64,000 nucleotides of DNA from Shouchella rhizosphaerae (GTDB lineage: Bacteria; Bacillota; Bacilli; Bacillales; Bacillaceae_D). The stretch spans positions 1 to 64,000 of the forward strand of contig NZ_FRBS01000010.1 in NCBI RefSeq assembly GCF_900142675.1, given 5' to 3'. This document shows, piece by piece, positions 43,488 through 54,858 of this stretch. A program made the translations under genes and the position numbers. Position 1 is the stretch's first letter, and each line of letters starts with the position of its first letter. The notes beneath the pieces are model-generated. The model saw only the letters and a list, made by a program, of their open reading frames with translations, was not told where the DNA came from and searched no databases.

Positions 43488-44796
43488 TGTTTAAGGCGAT
43501 CTCCAACATCTTCCGTGTGAGAGATTTACGTCGAAAAATCATCTTTACGCTTTTGATGCTTATTGTTTTTCGAATCGGCGCATTCATACCCGTGCCAGGC
43601 ACGAACAGTGATGCGCTTGAGATGCTTTTTGGCGGCGCTAATGCTTTCGGGTTTCTCGACACCTTTGGCGGCGGCGCACTAAGCAACTTCTCGATTTTTG
43701 CAATGGGGATCATGCCTTACATCACAGCCTCGATCGTTGTTCAGCTTCTTCAACTTGATGTAGTGCCGAAGTTTGCAGAATGGGCGAAACAGGGTGAGGC
43801 TGGTCGGAAAAAGCTAACGCAAGTAACTCGATATGGCACGATTGTATTAGGGTTTGTCCAAGCAATCGCCATGTCAGTCGGTTTTAATTCAATGTATCAA
43901 GGAGCAGGCCCTGGCTTAATTGAAAATCCATCTGTGATGACGTATGTCTATATCGCCATCGTCCTTACAGCAGGTACAGCATTTTTAATGTGGCTAGGGG
44001 AGCAGATTACGGCTCATGGTGTAGGGAATGGAATCTCGCTCATTATCTTTGCAGGTATTGCAGCCGGCATTCCGAACATGCTGAATGCTTTATATACATC
44101 TGAAATTGAAGGCGCAGGCGACCAGTTATTTTTGAGCATCGCCACCGTTGCATTGCTCGCTTTAATCGTATTACTGATTATCATTGGCGTCATTTACGTG
44201 CACCAAGCCTTGCGGAAAATACCTGTCCAATATGCGAAGCGCGTTGTCAATCGCAGCCAAGTAGGCGGACAGTCAACGCATTTGCCGATTAAAGTGAACG
44301 CTTCAGGGGTTATTCCGGTCATCTTTGCCTCAGCATTGTTTTATTTTCCATCAACCATTGCTTCATTTGTTGGGCCAGAGGACAAGGCATGGGCAAGGTG
44401 GATTGTCGAACATTTCGTGCCGAGTTCATGGATCGGAGGCAGCCTTTTTGTTGTCCTGATTATCGCGTTTACGTATTTTTACACTTTTGTACAGGTTAAC
44501 CCGGAAAAAATGGCCGATAATTTGAAACGGCAAGGCGGGTATATCCCTGGCATTCGTCCTGGTCAAGCAACGCAGTCTTTTATCACGAAAATTTTATATC
44601 GGCTTACGTTCGTTGGTGCGCTATTCCTTGCGACCATCGCAACGATACCGGTTGTGTTTATTGCGCTACTTGACTTGCCGCAGCAAGTGCAAATTGGCGG
44701 CACGGGCTTGTTAATCATCGTTGGCGTTGCGCTAGATACGATGAAACAAATCGAAGGGCAGCTCATTAAACGTTCGTATAAAGGCTTCATTAACTA

Positions 44797-44797
<1 letters not shown>
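43487..44797 (+). CDS. secY: SecY, protein-conducting channel
   Basis: SecY is the pore of the Sec translocase. The 436-residue protein has ten membrane segments, the first at about residues 19-35 (FTLLMLIVFRIGAFIPVPG), plug region GGGALSNFSIFAMGIMPYI, and the cytoplasmic loop PVQYAKRVVNRSQVGGQSTH. It overlaps rplO by one base. A hairpin terminator follows, so adk and later genes may have extra control. Confidence 0.97.
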
Positions 44798-46260
<1,463 letters not shown>

Positions 46261-46344
46261 TTTTTCAGGTAAGATAGACTGTCTGTACAGTGATGAAGAC
46301 AAAAAGGTATTGCTTGCATCTACTCGAAGGGAGGATATCCATTC

Positions 46345-46709
<365 letters not shown>

Positions 46710-46731
46710 ATGATAAGGAGGTGCCTAGCCC

Positions 46732-47097
46732 ATGGCACGTGTTGCAGGTGTTGACATTCCTCGCGATAAGCGCGTTGTAATCTCACTCACTTACGTATTT
46801 GGTATTGGTAAATCAACAGCAGCAAAAATCCTTGAAACAGCTGGTGTTGACGAAAATACACGCGTTCGTGACCTAACGGAAGAAGAACTTGGCCGTATTC
46901 GTGAAGCAGTTGAAGGTTATCAAGTGGAAGGCGATTTGCGCCGTGAAGTTTCCTTGAACATCAAACGTCTAATCGAAATCGGCAGCTATCGTGGAATTCG
47001 TCATCGTCGTGGCTTACCGGTCCGCGGCCAAAATTCAAAAAACAATGCTCGTACGCGCAAAGGTCCAAAACGTACGGTTGCGAATAAGAAAAAATAA
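46732..47097 (+). CDS. rpsM: 30S ribosomal protein S13
   Basis: S13 is a head protein touching the P-site tRNA and L5. The 121-residue product begins [20 protein letters not shown] and has the signature [20 protein letters not shown] followed by a basic tail. AAGGAGGTG precedes the ATG. Confidence 0.97.
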   Translation: MARVAGVDIPRDKRVVISLTYVFGIGKSTAAKILETAGVDENTRVRDLTEEELGRIREAVEGYQVEGDLRREVSLNIKRLIEIGSYRGIRHRRGLPVRGQNSKNNARTRKGPKRTVANKKK

Positions 47098-47118
47098 GCA
47101 AGGAGGGAAATGAAAAAC

Positions 47119-47511
47119 ATGGCTAAAAAAACGAATACTCGTCCAAAACGTCGTCAAAGAAAAAACATTGACAGTGGTGTGGCTCACATCCGTTCTACAT
47201 TCAACAACACAATTGTGACGATTACAGATCCTCATGGCAATGCGATTTCTTGGGCTAGCGCTGGCGCACTTGGTTTTAAAGGCTCTCGTAAGTCAACACC
47301 ATTTGCTGCGCAAATGGCTGCTGAATCAGCTGCCAAAACAGCGATGGAGCATGGCATGAAAACGATCGAAGTTTCAGTTAAAGGCCCAGGAGCTGGCCGT
47401 GAAGCGGCAATCCGTTCATTGCAAGCTGTAGGGCTTGAAGTGAACATGATTAAAGATGTGACACCAGTTCCACACAATGGCTGCCGTCCGCCGAAACGTC
47501 GTAGAGTGTAA
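47119..47511 (+). CDS. rpsK: 30S ribosomal protein S11
   Basis: S11 lies in the platform near the mRNA exit. The 130-residue product is taken from ATG 47119 ([20 protein letters not shown]), 11 bases after GGAGGG; an in-frame ATG at 47110 is only 2 bases from that site. The C-terminal [10 protein letters not shown] is the signature. Confidence 0.96.
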   Translation: MAKKTNTRPKRRQRKNIDSGVAHIRSTFNNTIVTITDPHGNAISWASAGALGFKGSRKSTPFAAQMAAESAAKTAMEHGMKTIEVSVKGPGAGREAAIRSLQAVGLEVNMIKDVTPVPHNGCRPPKRRRV

Positions 47512-47522
47512 GAAATTCGTCA

Positions 47523-47552
47523 TTGTATAGATTTCCCGCTAATGTCTATAAT
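47523..47552 (+). promoter_or_regulatory. Promoter before rpoA
   Basis: TTGTAT, an 18-base spacer and TATAAT (47547-47552). CATTGTATAGAT (47521) and ATCTATAGACAATG (47565-47578) form an inverted repeat flanking the -10, with a two-base insertion in the right arm. Confidence 0.65.
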
Positions 47553-47611
47553 GGATAAGACGAGATCTATAGACAATGAAGGTAAGACTAATAGGATTTG
47601 CTCAGGTGGAA

Positions 47612-47636
47612 GCCCAAATAAAGGAGCTCTTTGGGC
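47612..47636 (+). promoter_or_regulatory. Hairpin in the rpoA leader
   Basis: GCCCAAA / TTTGGGC around an 11-base loop containing AAAGGAG. It lies about 50 bases before rpoA and has no T tract; a role in mRNA stability or autogenous control is possible. Confidence 0.4.
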
Positions 47637-47684
47637 AATCCTTGCGTTTGCCGGAGTTCGACGTTTTGAAGGAGGGTTTGTTTA

Positions 47685-48629
47685 ATGATTGAAATTGAAA
47701 AGCCGAATATTGAAACGGTGGAAGTTAGCGAAGACGCGAAGTACGGCAAATTTGTCGTAGAGCCTCTAGAGCGCGGTTATGGAACAACACTAGGAAACTC
47801 CTTGCGTCGCATCCTTTTGTCCTCGCTTCCAGGAGCTGCGGTTACATCTGTTCAAATTGACGGTGTCCTTCACGAATTTTCGACAATTGAAGGCGTTGTA
47901 GAAGATGTTACGACAATCATCTTGAATCTGAAAAAATTGGCTTTGAAAATTTATTCAGATGAAGAAAAAACGCTTGAAATTGACGTCCAAGGTGAAGGCA
48001 ATGTAACTGCCGGTGATTTGACTCATGACAGTGACGTTGAAGTATTAAATCCTGATCTTCATATCGCTACGCTTACAAAAGGAGCATCGTTCCGCATGCG
48101 CTTGCAGGCGAAACGAGGTCGTGGGTACGTTCTTGCTGAAGGCAACAAAAATGATGACCAGCCAATTGGCGTTCTTCCGATTGACTCGATCTATACACCG
48201 GTGGCGCGCGTTAACTACCAAGTTGAAAACACGCGTGTCGGGCAAGTCACAAACTATGATAAACTAACCCTTGATGTGTGGACCGATGGGAGTACTCGCC
48301 CAGAAGAAGCCGTTTCTCTTGGCGCGAAAATTCTTACGGAGCACTTAAATATTTTCGTAGGTTTAACAGACCAAGCGCAAAATGCGGAAATCATGGTCGA
48401 AAAAGAAGAGGACCAAAAAGAAAAAGTACTTGAAATGACCATTGAGGAACTTGACTTATCGGTCCGTTCGTACAACTGTTTGAAGCGTGCTGGCATTAAT
48501 ACTGTACAGGAATTGACGCACAAAACAGAGGAAGACATGATGAAAGTCCGCAACCTTGGCCGTAAATCACTTGAAGAAGTACAAGAGAAGTTGGGCGAAC
48601 TTGGCCTCGGGCTTCGCAATGAAGAATAA
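47685..48629 (+). CDS. rpoA: RNA polymerase alpha subunit
   Basis: RpoA dimers initiate polymerase assembly and contact UP elements and activators. The 314-residue product has the N-terminal domain with [20 protein letters not shown] (residues 31-50) and the C-terminal domain with [20 protein letters not shown] and [25 protein letters not shown] precedes the ATG. Unlike a tight alpha operon, 173 bases with a promoter separate it from rpsK. Confidence 0.98.
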   Translation: MIEIEKPNIETVEVSEDAKYGKFVVEPLERGYGTTLGNSLRRILLSSLPGAAVTSVQIDGVLHEFSTIEGVVEDVTTIILNLKKLALKIYSDEEKTLEIDVQGEGNVTAGDLTHDSDVEVLNPDLHIATLTKGASFRMRLQAKRGRGYVLAEGNKNDDQPIGVLPIDSIYTPVARVNYQVENTRVGQVTNYDKLTLDVWTDGSTRPEEAVSLGAKILTEHLNIFVGLTDQAQNAEIMVEKEEDQKEKVLEMTIEELDLSVRSYNCLKRAGINTVQELTHKTEEDMMKVRNLGRKSLEEVQEKLGELGLGLRNEE

Positions 48630-48663
48630 GGAATAGGTTTTTGTCTCAAAGGAGGGAATTAGC

Positions 48664-49026
48664 ATGGCATACGCAAAACTTGGCCGTACGAGCTCACAAC
48701 GTAAAGCGTTGCTTCGTGATTTGGTGACAGACCTTATCATCAACGAACGCATTGAAACAACTGAAGCAAAAGCAAAGGAGCTGCGTCCAATCGTTGAAAA
48801 AATGATTACGCTTGGAAAACGCGGTGATTTGCATGCCCGCCGTCAAGCTGCAGCGTTCGTTCGCAACGAAATAGCAGACGTTGAATCAGGGCAAGATGCA
48901 ATCCAAAAGCTGTTTGCAGATATCGCTCCGCGCTTTGCAGAGCGTCAAGGTGGATATACACGCATTCTTAAAGTTGGTCCTCGTCGTGGTGACGGTGCAC
49001 CAATGGCAATCATTGAGTTTGTTTAA
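48664..49026 (+). CDS. rplQ: 50S ribosomal protein L17
   Basis: L17 lies near the tunnel exit. The 120-residue product begins [20 protein letters not shown] and ends with [20 protein letters not shown] plus a short tail. CAAAGGAGGG precedes the ATG. It closes the ribosomal cluster, and a terminator follows. Confidence 0.97.
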   Translation: MAYAKLGRTSSQRKALLRDLVTDLIINERIETTEAKAKELRPIVEKMITLGKRGDLHARRQAAAFVRNEIADVESGQDAIQKLFADIAPRFAERQGGYTRILKVGPRRGDGAPMAIIEFV

Positions 49027-49048
49027 AAAGCTCAGGTAAGCGGCGATT

Positions 49049-49101
49049 AAGGGCAGGAGACAATAGGAGCAAGGTGCTTCTTTCACTCTATGCCCTTTTT
49101 T
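49049..49101 (+). terminator. Terminator after rplQ
   Basis: A long stem: AAGGGCA / TGCCCTT at the base, further pairing AGA/TCT and an inner GCA/TGC, then TTTTTT. Confidence 0.8.
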
Positions 49102-49127
49102 GTTACGTAAAAAAATGGGGTGTGGGG

Positions 49128-49946
49128 ATGCTTGTTTGTGAGCATGTTTCCTATCGTTATGCCAATCATGCTGCCGACGCGCTCACGGATATTTCGCTGC
49201 ACGTTCAAAAGGGTGAGTGGGTTGCCGTTGTCGGGCACAGCGGCTCAGGGAAATCGACGTTGGCAAGGCTATTAAATGGCTTATTGCTGCCCTCTTCCGG
49301 AACAGTGACGGTGCAAAAGTGGACAACGGCAGCAAATGCCGAGAAAATCCGCCTAGCAGTGGGGTTTGTTTTTCAAAATCCAGACAATCAAATTGTCACA
49401 ACCATTGTGGAAGATGATCTTGCGTTTGGGCTGGAAAACCGTGGGTGGCCACCTGACCAAATTTCACGGCGTGTTGCAGCAGTGGCAAAGGAACTAGGCA
49501 TTGAAGCATTGCTAAAACGGGATGTGAGCCGCTTATCAGGTGGTCAAAAGCAACGAGTCGCCCTTGGGGGTGTGCTAGCACCTGACCCAGACATTTTCGT
49601 TCTCGATGAAGCCACATCCATGCTAGATCCGGCTGGGCAAAGGGAAGGGCTTTCGCTATTAAAGAAACTCCATCGCAAAGGCAAGACCATCTTGTCCATT
49701 ACCCACGATCCAGAAGAACTGCTCTTTGCAGACCGTGTTTTAGCGCTTAAAGAGGGCCGTTTGGTTTTTGATGGCACACCGGCCCAGCTATTTTTTAACC
49801 ACGACCAAGTAGAACAGCTCGATATCGCACTTCCTTTTTTATATGAGCTCCAAGCTGAATTACACAAGCGCGGTGCGGCGATAGGCAATCCCCAAACGGA
49901 AGAGGAGCTATTGCAGGCATTATGGACGTTGCATTTAACGAAGTAA
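49128..49946 (+). CDS. ecfA1: EcfA1, energy-coupling factor transporter ATPase
   Basis: EcfA1 pairs with EcfA2 and EcfT to power several vitamin-binding S-components encoded elsewhere. The 272-residue product has Walker A GHSGSGKST (about 36-44), Q-loop FQNPDNQ, signature LSGGQKQR, Walker B FVLDEATSMLDP and the switch His in SITHD. Start ATG 49128 follows GGGGTG; a longer in-frame start would lie in the rplQ terminator. It overlaps ecfA2 by 25 bases. Confidence 0.95.
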   Translation: MLVCEHVSYRYANHAADALTDISLHVQKGEWVAVVGHSGSGKSTLARLLNGLLLPSSGTVTVQKWTTAANAEKIRLAVGFVFQNPDNQIVTTIVEDDLAFGLENRGWPPDQISRRVAAVAKELGIEALLKRDVSRLSGGQKQRVALGGVLAPDPDIFVLDEATSMLDPAGQREGLSLLKKLHRKGKTILSITHDPEELLFADRVLALKEGRLVFDGTPAQLFFNHDQVEQLDIALPFLYELQAELHKRGAAIGNPQTEEELLQALWTLHLTK

Positions 49947-50770
49947 GCTACGAATACAACGATGCAGGCACAACGGTCCAAGCGCTTCATGGCGTTACGC
50001 TCCGTGTGCCGGCAGGTCGGTTTGTTGCTGTAGTTGGTGCGAGTGGAGCGGGGAAATCGACATTGGTCCAGCATTTAAACGGTTTGCTTCTGCCAACAAA
50101 AGGAACAGTCGAAATTGGGGACGTTTGTCTGCCTGAGCAAAAAAAACAGCTACAACCGTTAAGGAAAAAGGTCGGTTTTGTCTTTCAATATCCGGAACAT
50201 CAGCTATTTGAAGAAACAGTTGAAAAAGAGATTGGCTATGTCCTACGGATGCAGGGCGTCTCAAAAGTCGAGGCGGCGAAAACCGCGGCCGCGGCCCTTC
50301 ACACAGTCGGGCTGCCGCCTGCGTTGCTCAGCGCTTCCCCGTTTCAGCTTTCAGGGGGGCAAAAACGCCGAGTCGCCATTGCTTCTGTCCTCGTCCAGCA
50401 GCCGAAAATGCTTGTGTTAGACGAGCCTGGTGCCGGGCTTGACCCAGCATCGAAAGAGGCGCTGTTCCAATTGCTTTGCAACTATCGCCAAACAAACAAT
50501 GCATCGATTTGGGTGGTGACCCATTCGATGGACGACGTGGCCAAATACGCCGATTTTTGCGTGGTGATGCATAATGGGACGCCGCTAATGGTGGACGAGC
50601 CTGCTGCCGTATTTCAAGCGGGAGACGTGTTACAAACGGCAAAACTGGCTTTGCCAAAAGCGATGGCTTTTGCACAAAAAGCCATCGCATCAAAAGGGAC
50701 GATTCCTTTTTTACGCGATGCAGCAACGTTGGCAGATTGGCTCATCGATCGCAAGGGAGGACAGCAATGA
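49922..50770 (+). CDS. ecfA2: EcfA2, energy-coupling factor transporter ATPase
   Basis: The 282-residue partner ATPase has Walker A GASGAGKST, FQYPEHQLFEETV (the A2-type Q-loop), LSGGQKRRVAIA, Walker B LVLDEPGAGLDP and TH in VVTHSMDD. It begins inside the ecfA1 end and overlaps the ecfT start by four bases, giving a tightly coupled module. Confidence 0.95.
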   Translation: MDVAFNEVSYEYNDAGTTVQALHGVTLRVPAGRFVAVVGASGAGKSTLVQHLNGLLLPTKGTVEIGDVCLPEQKKQLQPLRKKVGFVFQYPEHQLFEETVEKEIGYVLRMQGVSKVEAAKTAAAALHTVGLPPALLSASPFQLSGGQKRRVAIASVLVQQPKMLVLDEPGAGLDPASKEALFQLLCNYRQTNNASIWVVTHSMDDVAKYADFCVVMHNGTPLMVDEPAAVFQAGDVLQTAKLALPKAMAFAQKAIASKGTIPFLRDAATLADWLIDRKGGQQ

Positions 50771-51561
50771 AGGGACCATCGCTTTTAATGGGGCAATACA
50801 GACCAAGCGAGTCATTTGTGCATCGCCTTGATCCGCGCAGCAAGCTGCTTAGCGTGTTCATTGTCGCATTGGCGCTATTTTTTGTTGCCTCTCCCGCAAC
50901 GCTTGCAGTATCAGCGTGCTATTTTGTAGCAGCGATTGCCTCTAGCAAGGTGCCGCTCCCTGTCCTTGTCAAATCGCTGAAACCGATTATATGGTTTGTC
51001 ATTGCCTTTGCTTTGTTGCAAGTGATTGTAACGCGGGAAGGCCACTTGGTTTTTCACCTATTTGGCTGGCCCGTTTATGCCGAAGGCCTTGCTGAAGGCG
51101 GGATTTTAGCATGGCGCACTTTATGTCTTTTTCTTGCTGCAACGCTATTGACAATGACGACAAGCCCGTTGCATATTACGTGGGCAATTGAATCGCTCCT
51201 GAAGCCGTTAAAGGCAGTAAAATTTCCCGTTTCAGACCTTGCGATGATGATGTCGATTACATTACGTTTTATTCCGATTTTAAGTGGTGAATTACACATG
51301 ATATCCCGGGCTCAAGCAGCAAGGGGAATTGGCGTCCGTGACCAGCCATTCATGAAACGCGTACTAGCGTACATGCCACTGCTTGTGCCGCTATTTGTTC
51401 GCTCATTAAAGCGTGCAGAAGAGTTGGCTCAAGCCATGGAGGCGCGGGGATACAGCCGCAACAGGGAACGGTCGTCCTGGAAAACAAACCAGTGGGCGTT
51501 TAAGGATACGTATGCGCTGCTTGTTAGTGCGACTGTAGCGTTCCTGCTTGCCTGGTTTTAG
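50767..51561 (+). CDS. ecfT: EcfT, energy-coupling factor transmembrane subunit
   Basis: EcfT links ATPases to S-components. The 264-residue protein has about five membrane segments, LDPRSKLLSVFIVALALFF near the N-terminus, and two coupling helices, ARGIGVRDQ and the later AMEARGYSRNRERSSW, both with the AxxxRG-type motif that touches EcfA. ATG 50767 follows GGGAGGAC. truA starts 20 bases later. Confidence 0.95.
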   Translation: MKGPSLLMGQYRPSESFVHRLDPRSKLLSVFIVALALFFVASPATLAVSACYFVAAIASSKVPLPVLVKSLKPIIWFVIAFALLQVIVTREGHLVFHLFGWPVYAEGLAEGGILAWRTLCLFLAATLLTMTTSPLHITWAIESLLKPLKAVKFPVSDLAMMMSITLRFIPILSGELHMISRAQAARGIGVRDQPFMKRVLAYMPLLVPLFVRSLKRAEELAQAMEARGYSRNRERSSWKTNQWAFKDTYALLVSATVAFLLAWF

Positions 51562-51581
51562 TTGAAGGAGAACAAAAGGAA

Positions 51582-52367
51582 ATGTCTAGAATGGCATGCA
51601 AACTAAGCTATGATGGCACAGCTTTTGCCGGTTACCAAGTCCAGCCCGGCAAACGCACGGTCCAAAGCGAAGTTGAAAGAGCACTGCAAGAGATTCATAA
51701 AGGGGCACGAGTCCCAGTTGTTGCATCAGGGCGCACAGATGCAGGAGTGCACGCCTGTGGCCAAGTGCTCCATTTTGATACAGAATTAACGATTGCCCCT
51801 GAGCGTTGGGTATCTGCTTTAAACACCCATCTTCCTGATGACATTGTCGTCACAAACGCGGCAATGGTAGAACCAGATTTTCATGCCCGTTATGGGGCTC
51901 AGGCGAAAGAGTACCGTTATTATATCCAATGCGGACCTTTCGAAAATGTGTTCCGCCGCCATTTTGCTGTCCACATTAAACAAGCTCTTGATGTGCCAGC
52001 GATGCAGACAGCGGCTAAGCATTTGTTAGGGACACACGACTTTTCTGCTTTTTGTGCAGCGAACACAACCGTGACCGACAAAGTCAGGACGATTACCCAT
52101 GTAGCCGTCCAGCCTAGCGAAGAAGGGCTGCTTATTTCAATCCGCGGCACTGGTTTTTTATACAATATGGTCCGCATTATAGTCGGAACGCTTCTAGAAA
52201 TAGGCACTGGCAAACGGGTAGCCTCTGAAATGAAAGTCATCTTGGCAGGCAAAAGCCGCAACCTGGCTGGGAAAACAGCCCCTGCGCATGGCTTGTGCCT
52301 GTATGAGGTGGACTACGGCCAGCCGCTTTTTGTGAATGAAACACCCGGACAAGTTTCTATGAATTAA
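51582..52367 (+). CDS. truA: tRNA pseudouridine(38-40) synthase
   Basis: TruA converts uridines 38-40 of the anticodon arm to pseudouridine. The 261-residue product has the catalytic Asp in ASGRTDAGVHACGQ, FHARYGAQAKEYRY, and NMVRIIVGTLLEIGTG. GAAGGAG lies before the ATG. The rplM promoter begins at the last bases of the gap after its stop. Confidence 0.96.
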   Translation: MSRMACKLSYDGTAFAGYQVQPGKRTVQSEVERALQEIHKGARVPVVASGRTDAGVHACGQVLHFDTELTIAPERWVSALNTHLPDDIVVTNAAMVEPDFHARYGAQAKEYRYYIQCGPFENVFRRHFAVHIKQALDVPAMQTAAKHLLGTHDFSAFCAANTTVTDKVRTITHVAVQPSEEGLLISIRGTGFLYNMVRIIVGTLLEIGTGKRVASEMKVILAGKSRNLAGKTAPAHGLCLYEVDYGQPLFVNETPGQVSMN

Positions 52368-52396
52368 TTGACTTTACTAAGCCGATATTGTATGAT
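52368..52396 (+). promoter_or_regulatory. Promoter of rplM-rpsI
   Basis: TTGACT (52368-52373), a 17-base spacer and TATGAT (52391-52396), starting directly after the truA stop codon. Confidence 0.82.
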
Positions 52397-52402
52397 ATTA
52401 GA

Positions 52403-52546
52403 TGGCAATTCTTAAGACCCACTGCCCCGGGTTACGGAATAAAGGACTATGCTAAAGGGAATGCGCATTAAAACAGCCAGTTTAACGTGTTTCTCTTGGC
52501 AAAACGATCAGATAAAAACGTGTTTATTATTTAGGAGGTTTAAACT
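52403..52546 (+). promoter_or_regulatory. Leader of rplM, probably L13-type
   Basis: About 145 bases of untranslated leader lie between the promoter and rplM. AAACGTGTTT recurs near the ribosome site and similar sequence (AACGTGTTTCTCTTGG) occurs at 52485. Firmicutes commonly carry an L13 autoregulatory leader here; I infer it by position without confirming the fold. Confidence 0.5.
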
Positions 52547-52984
52547 ATGCGTACAACATATATGGCAAAGCCAAACGAAGTTGAGCGTAAATGGTATGTA
52601 GTCGACGCTGAAGGGCAAACGCTTGGGCGTCTTGCTTCAGAAGTAGCATCTATCCTTCGCGGAAAGCACAAACCAACATTCACGCCGCACGTCGATACTG
52701 GCGACCATGTGATTGTTTTGAATGCAAGCAAAATTCAACTAACTGGAAACAAGCTCCAAGATAAGATTTACTACCGCCACACGAACCACCCAGGCGGCTT
52801 GAAACAAACAAAAGCACAAGACATGCGTGCGAACAAGCCAGAGCGTATGCTTGAGTTGGCGATCAAAGGGATGCTTCCGAAAAACACTCTTGGCCGCAAA
52901 CAAGGAATGAAACTGCACGTCTATGCAGGCTCAGAACACAATCACCATGCACAAAAACCAGAAGCATACGAGCTTCGCGGTTAA
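52547..52984 (+). CDS. rplM: 50S ribosomal protein L13
   Basis: L13 is an early 50S assembly protein. The 145-residue product begins [20 protein letters not shown] and has [20 protein letters not shown] and the signature [28 protein letters not shown] precedes the ATG. Paired with rpsI as usual. Confidence 0.97.
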
Positions 52985-53003
52985 TCTTTAGGAGGTAATG
53001 ATT

Positions 53004-53396
53004 ATGGCTCAAGTACAATACTACGGCACAGGTCGCCGTAAGCACTCTGTTGCCCGTGTTCGCCTCATTCCTGGCGAAGGCAAAATTGTTGTAAACGGTC
53101 GTGACCTTGATGAATATTTCGGTCTTGAAACATTAAAATTGATCGTAAAACAACCACTTGTTGAAACAGGCGTAACTGGCCAATATGACGTCCACGTTAA
53201 TGTCAATGGCGGTGGCTTCACCGGCCAAGCAGGCGCAATCCGCCACGGCATTGCCCGCGCCCTACTACAAGTCGATCCTGACAACCGTGCAACACTAAAA
53301 GCAGCAGGCTTCCTTACACGCGATGCCCGCATGAAAGAACGTAAAAAATACGGTCTTAAAGCCGCTCGTCGTGCGCCTCAGTTCTCGAAGCGTTAA
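53004..53396 (+). CDS. rpsI: 30S ribosomal protein S9
   Basis: S9 has a C-terminal tail reaching the P-site tRNA. The 130-residue product begins [20 protein letters not shown] and ends [10 protein letters not shown] with the functional C-terminal Lys-Arg. ATG 53004 is 7 bases after AGGAGGT; an in-frame ATG at 52998 is too close to that site. It is the last gene of the conserved cluster. Confidence 0.97.
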
Positions 53397-53411
53397 TATC
53401 AACGTTTACAG

Positions 53412-53444
53412 CCTCTTCCCGAGGAAATCGGGGAGAGGTTTTTT
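53412..53444 (+). terminator. Terminator after rpsI
   Basis: CCTCTTCCCGA / TCGGGGAGAGG stem with a GGAAA loop, followed by six T residues. Confidence 0.93.
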
Positions 53445-53477
53445 AGTGCGGAAATTGGAACCCCCTTAAAACCAAAA

Positions 53478-53517
53478 ATTATTGTTTGACAATAATGTGT
53501 TATCGTTTTACAATAAT
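53478..53517 (+). promoter_or_regulatory. Promoter with twin operators for the DUF2975/XRE pair
   Basis: TTGACA (53486-53491), a 17-base spacer and TACAAT (53509-53514). Operator 1, ATTATTGTTTGACAATAAT (53478-53496), is a perfect 8-3-8 palindrome covering the -35. Operator 2, GTTATCGTTTTACAATAAT (53499-53517), matches it closely and covers the -10. Their centres are 21 bp apart, two helical turns. Confidence 0.75.
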
Positions 53518-53539
53518 AAATAGTTAAGGGGGGCATATA

Positions 53540-54070
53540 ATGAATCTTTTTACCAAGACCGTTCTAAAATTCCTGTCAATTGTGTCGCTAATTGCTCAAT
53601 TTTTATTTGCGTTTGCTGGATTAATACTCTTATTTGCGGCTGGAGCTTTATTGGTCGTGTCGAACGGGGTCAAAACGCAATTGCTACAGTATGCAGGGTT
53701 AAACACAAACCTACCAGTATGGTTTTTAGTACTTTCTTGCTTAGTCGCACTAGCCATCATTGCTTGTTTGTTTATCATTATGTACGCTCTACATAAAATG
53801 ATTGGTAATATTTATAAACAACACTTTTTTGTTTCCCAAAATCTTACGTATCTCAAACTAATCTTAATCTCGATCACGAGCTTTACCATTTTGCAGATCA
53901 TTAGTCAGTTGTTCTTTGCACAGGCGCATGTATACAATGTCAGTGATGTCTTTTCAGATTCTTCACCAGGTTTAATCGGAAACATTCTTCTGTTAGCCAT
54001 CATTTATACGCTTTATGTGGTTTTTAAATATGGCATATCTTTGCAAGACGATTCTAACAACGTGATTTAG
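53540..54070 (+). CDS. DUF2975 (YoaS-like) membrane protein
   Basis: The 176-residue product has four hydrophobic membrane segments (about residues 12-42, 60-82, 102-124 and 142-164) and short polar ends, fitting the DUF2975 family, which is usually encoded beside a small Cro/CI-type regulator, as here. No catalytic residues are apparent and the function is unknown. AAGGGGGG lies about 8 bases before the ATG. It is followed 12 bases later by the regulator gene. Confidence 0.8.
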   Translation: MNLFTKTVLKFLSIVSLIAQFLFAFAGLILLFAAGALLVVSNGVKTQLLQYAGLNTNLPVWFLVLSCLVALAIIACLFIIMYALHKMIGNIYKQHFFVSQNLTYLKLILISITSFTILQIISQLFFAQAHVYNVSDVFSDSSPGLIGNILLLAIIYTLYVVFKYGISLQDDSNNVI

Positions 54071-54082
54071 GTGGGAGGCCTA

Positions 54083-54295
54083 ATGATAAAAATTAACTTA
54101 GATCGAGTAATGCTAGAAAGAAACATTTCTTCAAAAGAGTTAGCAGAAAAAATTGATATTACTCAAGCTAATTTATCAATACTAAAAACAGGCAAAGCGC
54201 GTGGGATTCGCTTTGCTACGTTAGAAAAAATTTGTCAGACATTAAATTGTCAGCCTGGTGATATACTCGAATACGAAGAAAACTCCGACATATAG
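54083..54295 (+). CDS. Small XRE/Cro-family regulator (YozG-like)
   Basis: This 70-residue protein is almost only a helix-turn-helix: VMLERNISSKELAEKIDITQ, ANLSILKTGKARGIRFATLE, then CQTLNCQPGDILEYE, typical of the short XRE class paired with DUF2975 proteins. ATG 54083 follows GTGGGAGG closely; a GTG at 54071 is possible. It most likely binds the twin operators upstream and represses its own operon. Confidence 0.85.
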   Translation: MIKINLDRVMLERNISSKELAEKIDITQANLSILKTGKARGIRFATLEKICQTLNCQPGDILEYEENSDI

Positions 54296-54475
54296 CCAAG
54301 CATTGGTTAGATGCGGTTTTCAACTAGTGCGCAATTTGGTCTCGTTTGTCCTCTTCCAGTTCATTAGCGGAATGGGATCGAACGTTAAGCCTTAGAGAAG
54401 GTATATGGAAGTTGTGTCACCATTTATACAATAGCTCGGTTCTATCCAGGAGGATCGGCCCTATTAGGAATAAAA

Positions 54476-54519
54476 TCCACCCTAAACGAGCATGGACACT
54501 CAAGGGTGGACGATTTTTT
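54476..54519. terminator. Bidirectional terminator
   Basis: TCCACCCT / AGGGTGGA stem with T-rich tails on both sides (CGATTTTTTA on +, TTTTATT on -). It can end both the + strand regulator operon and the convergent - strand gene at 54567-54803. Confidence 0.7.
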
Positions 54520-54566
54520 AGGGTGAACAAGCCAGCTATCTGCGAACCATACCTCTGTATTCCATG

Positions 54567-54803
54567 CTACGTCGTACGGTTATTCAGAAAACCATACATT
54601 CCCCAAAAGAGGATTGGGAATGCAACAACAAAGATAAATCGAATATCATCAGGAAAAAAGAAAATGACAGCAAAACATAACATAAATATTAAATAAGAAC
54701 GCCAGAATTTCTTTGATTTCTTTTTCATATGTCCATCCGCCTGTTTAAAATTTAACTCCCTGTAATGCTCGGAACCAGTAGTTGCGTAAGGCTTAACGTT
54801 CAT
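54567..54803 (-). CDS. Small two-span membrane protein, unknown
   Basis: The frame gives 78 residues, or 53 if the ATG at 54728 is used (MKKKSKKFWRSYLIF). The conserved-looking part has a basic start and two hydrophobic segments split by PDD. On the - strand TTGGAGG (54813-54807) precedes the longer start with short spacing, and a promoter TTGTCT-N18-TAATAT (54860-54831) lies upstream. The terminator at 54476 suits its 3' end. No family recognised. Confidence 0.5.
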   Translation of the reverse strand: MNVKPYATTGSEHYRELNFKQADGHMKKKSKKFWRSYLIFMLCFAVIFFFPDDIRFIFVVAFPILFWGMYGFLNNRTT

Positions 54804-54858
54804 TATCCTCCAATATGGTGCTCTTTCATTATATTACGATGTGCCTTCATTACCAGAC

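Noticed and set aside
54346-54696. 116-codon + strand frame
   Set aside because: It spans the bidirectional terminator and the small - strand gene, with no conserved pattern and no good ribosome site.
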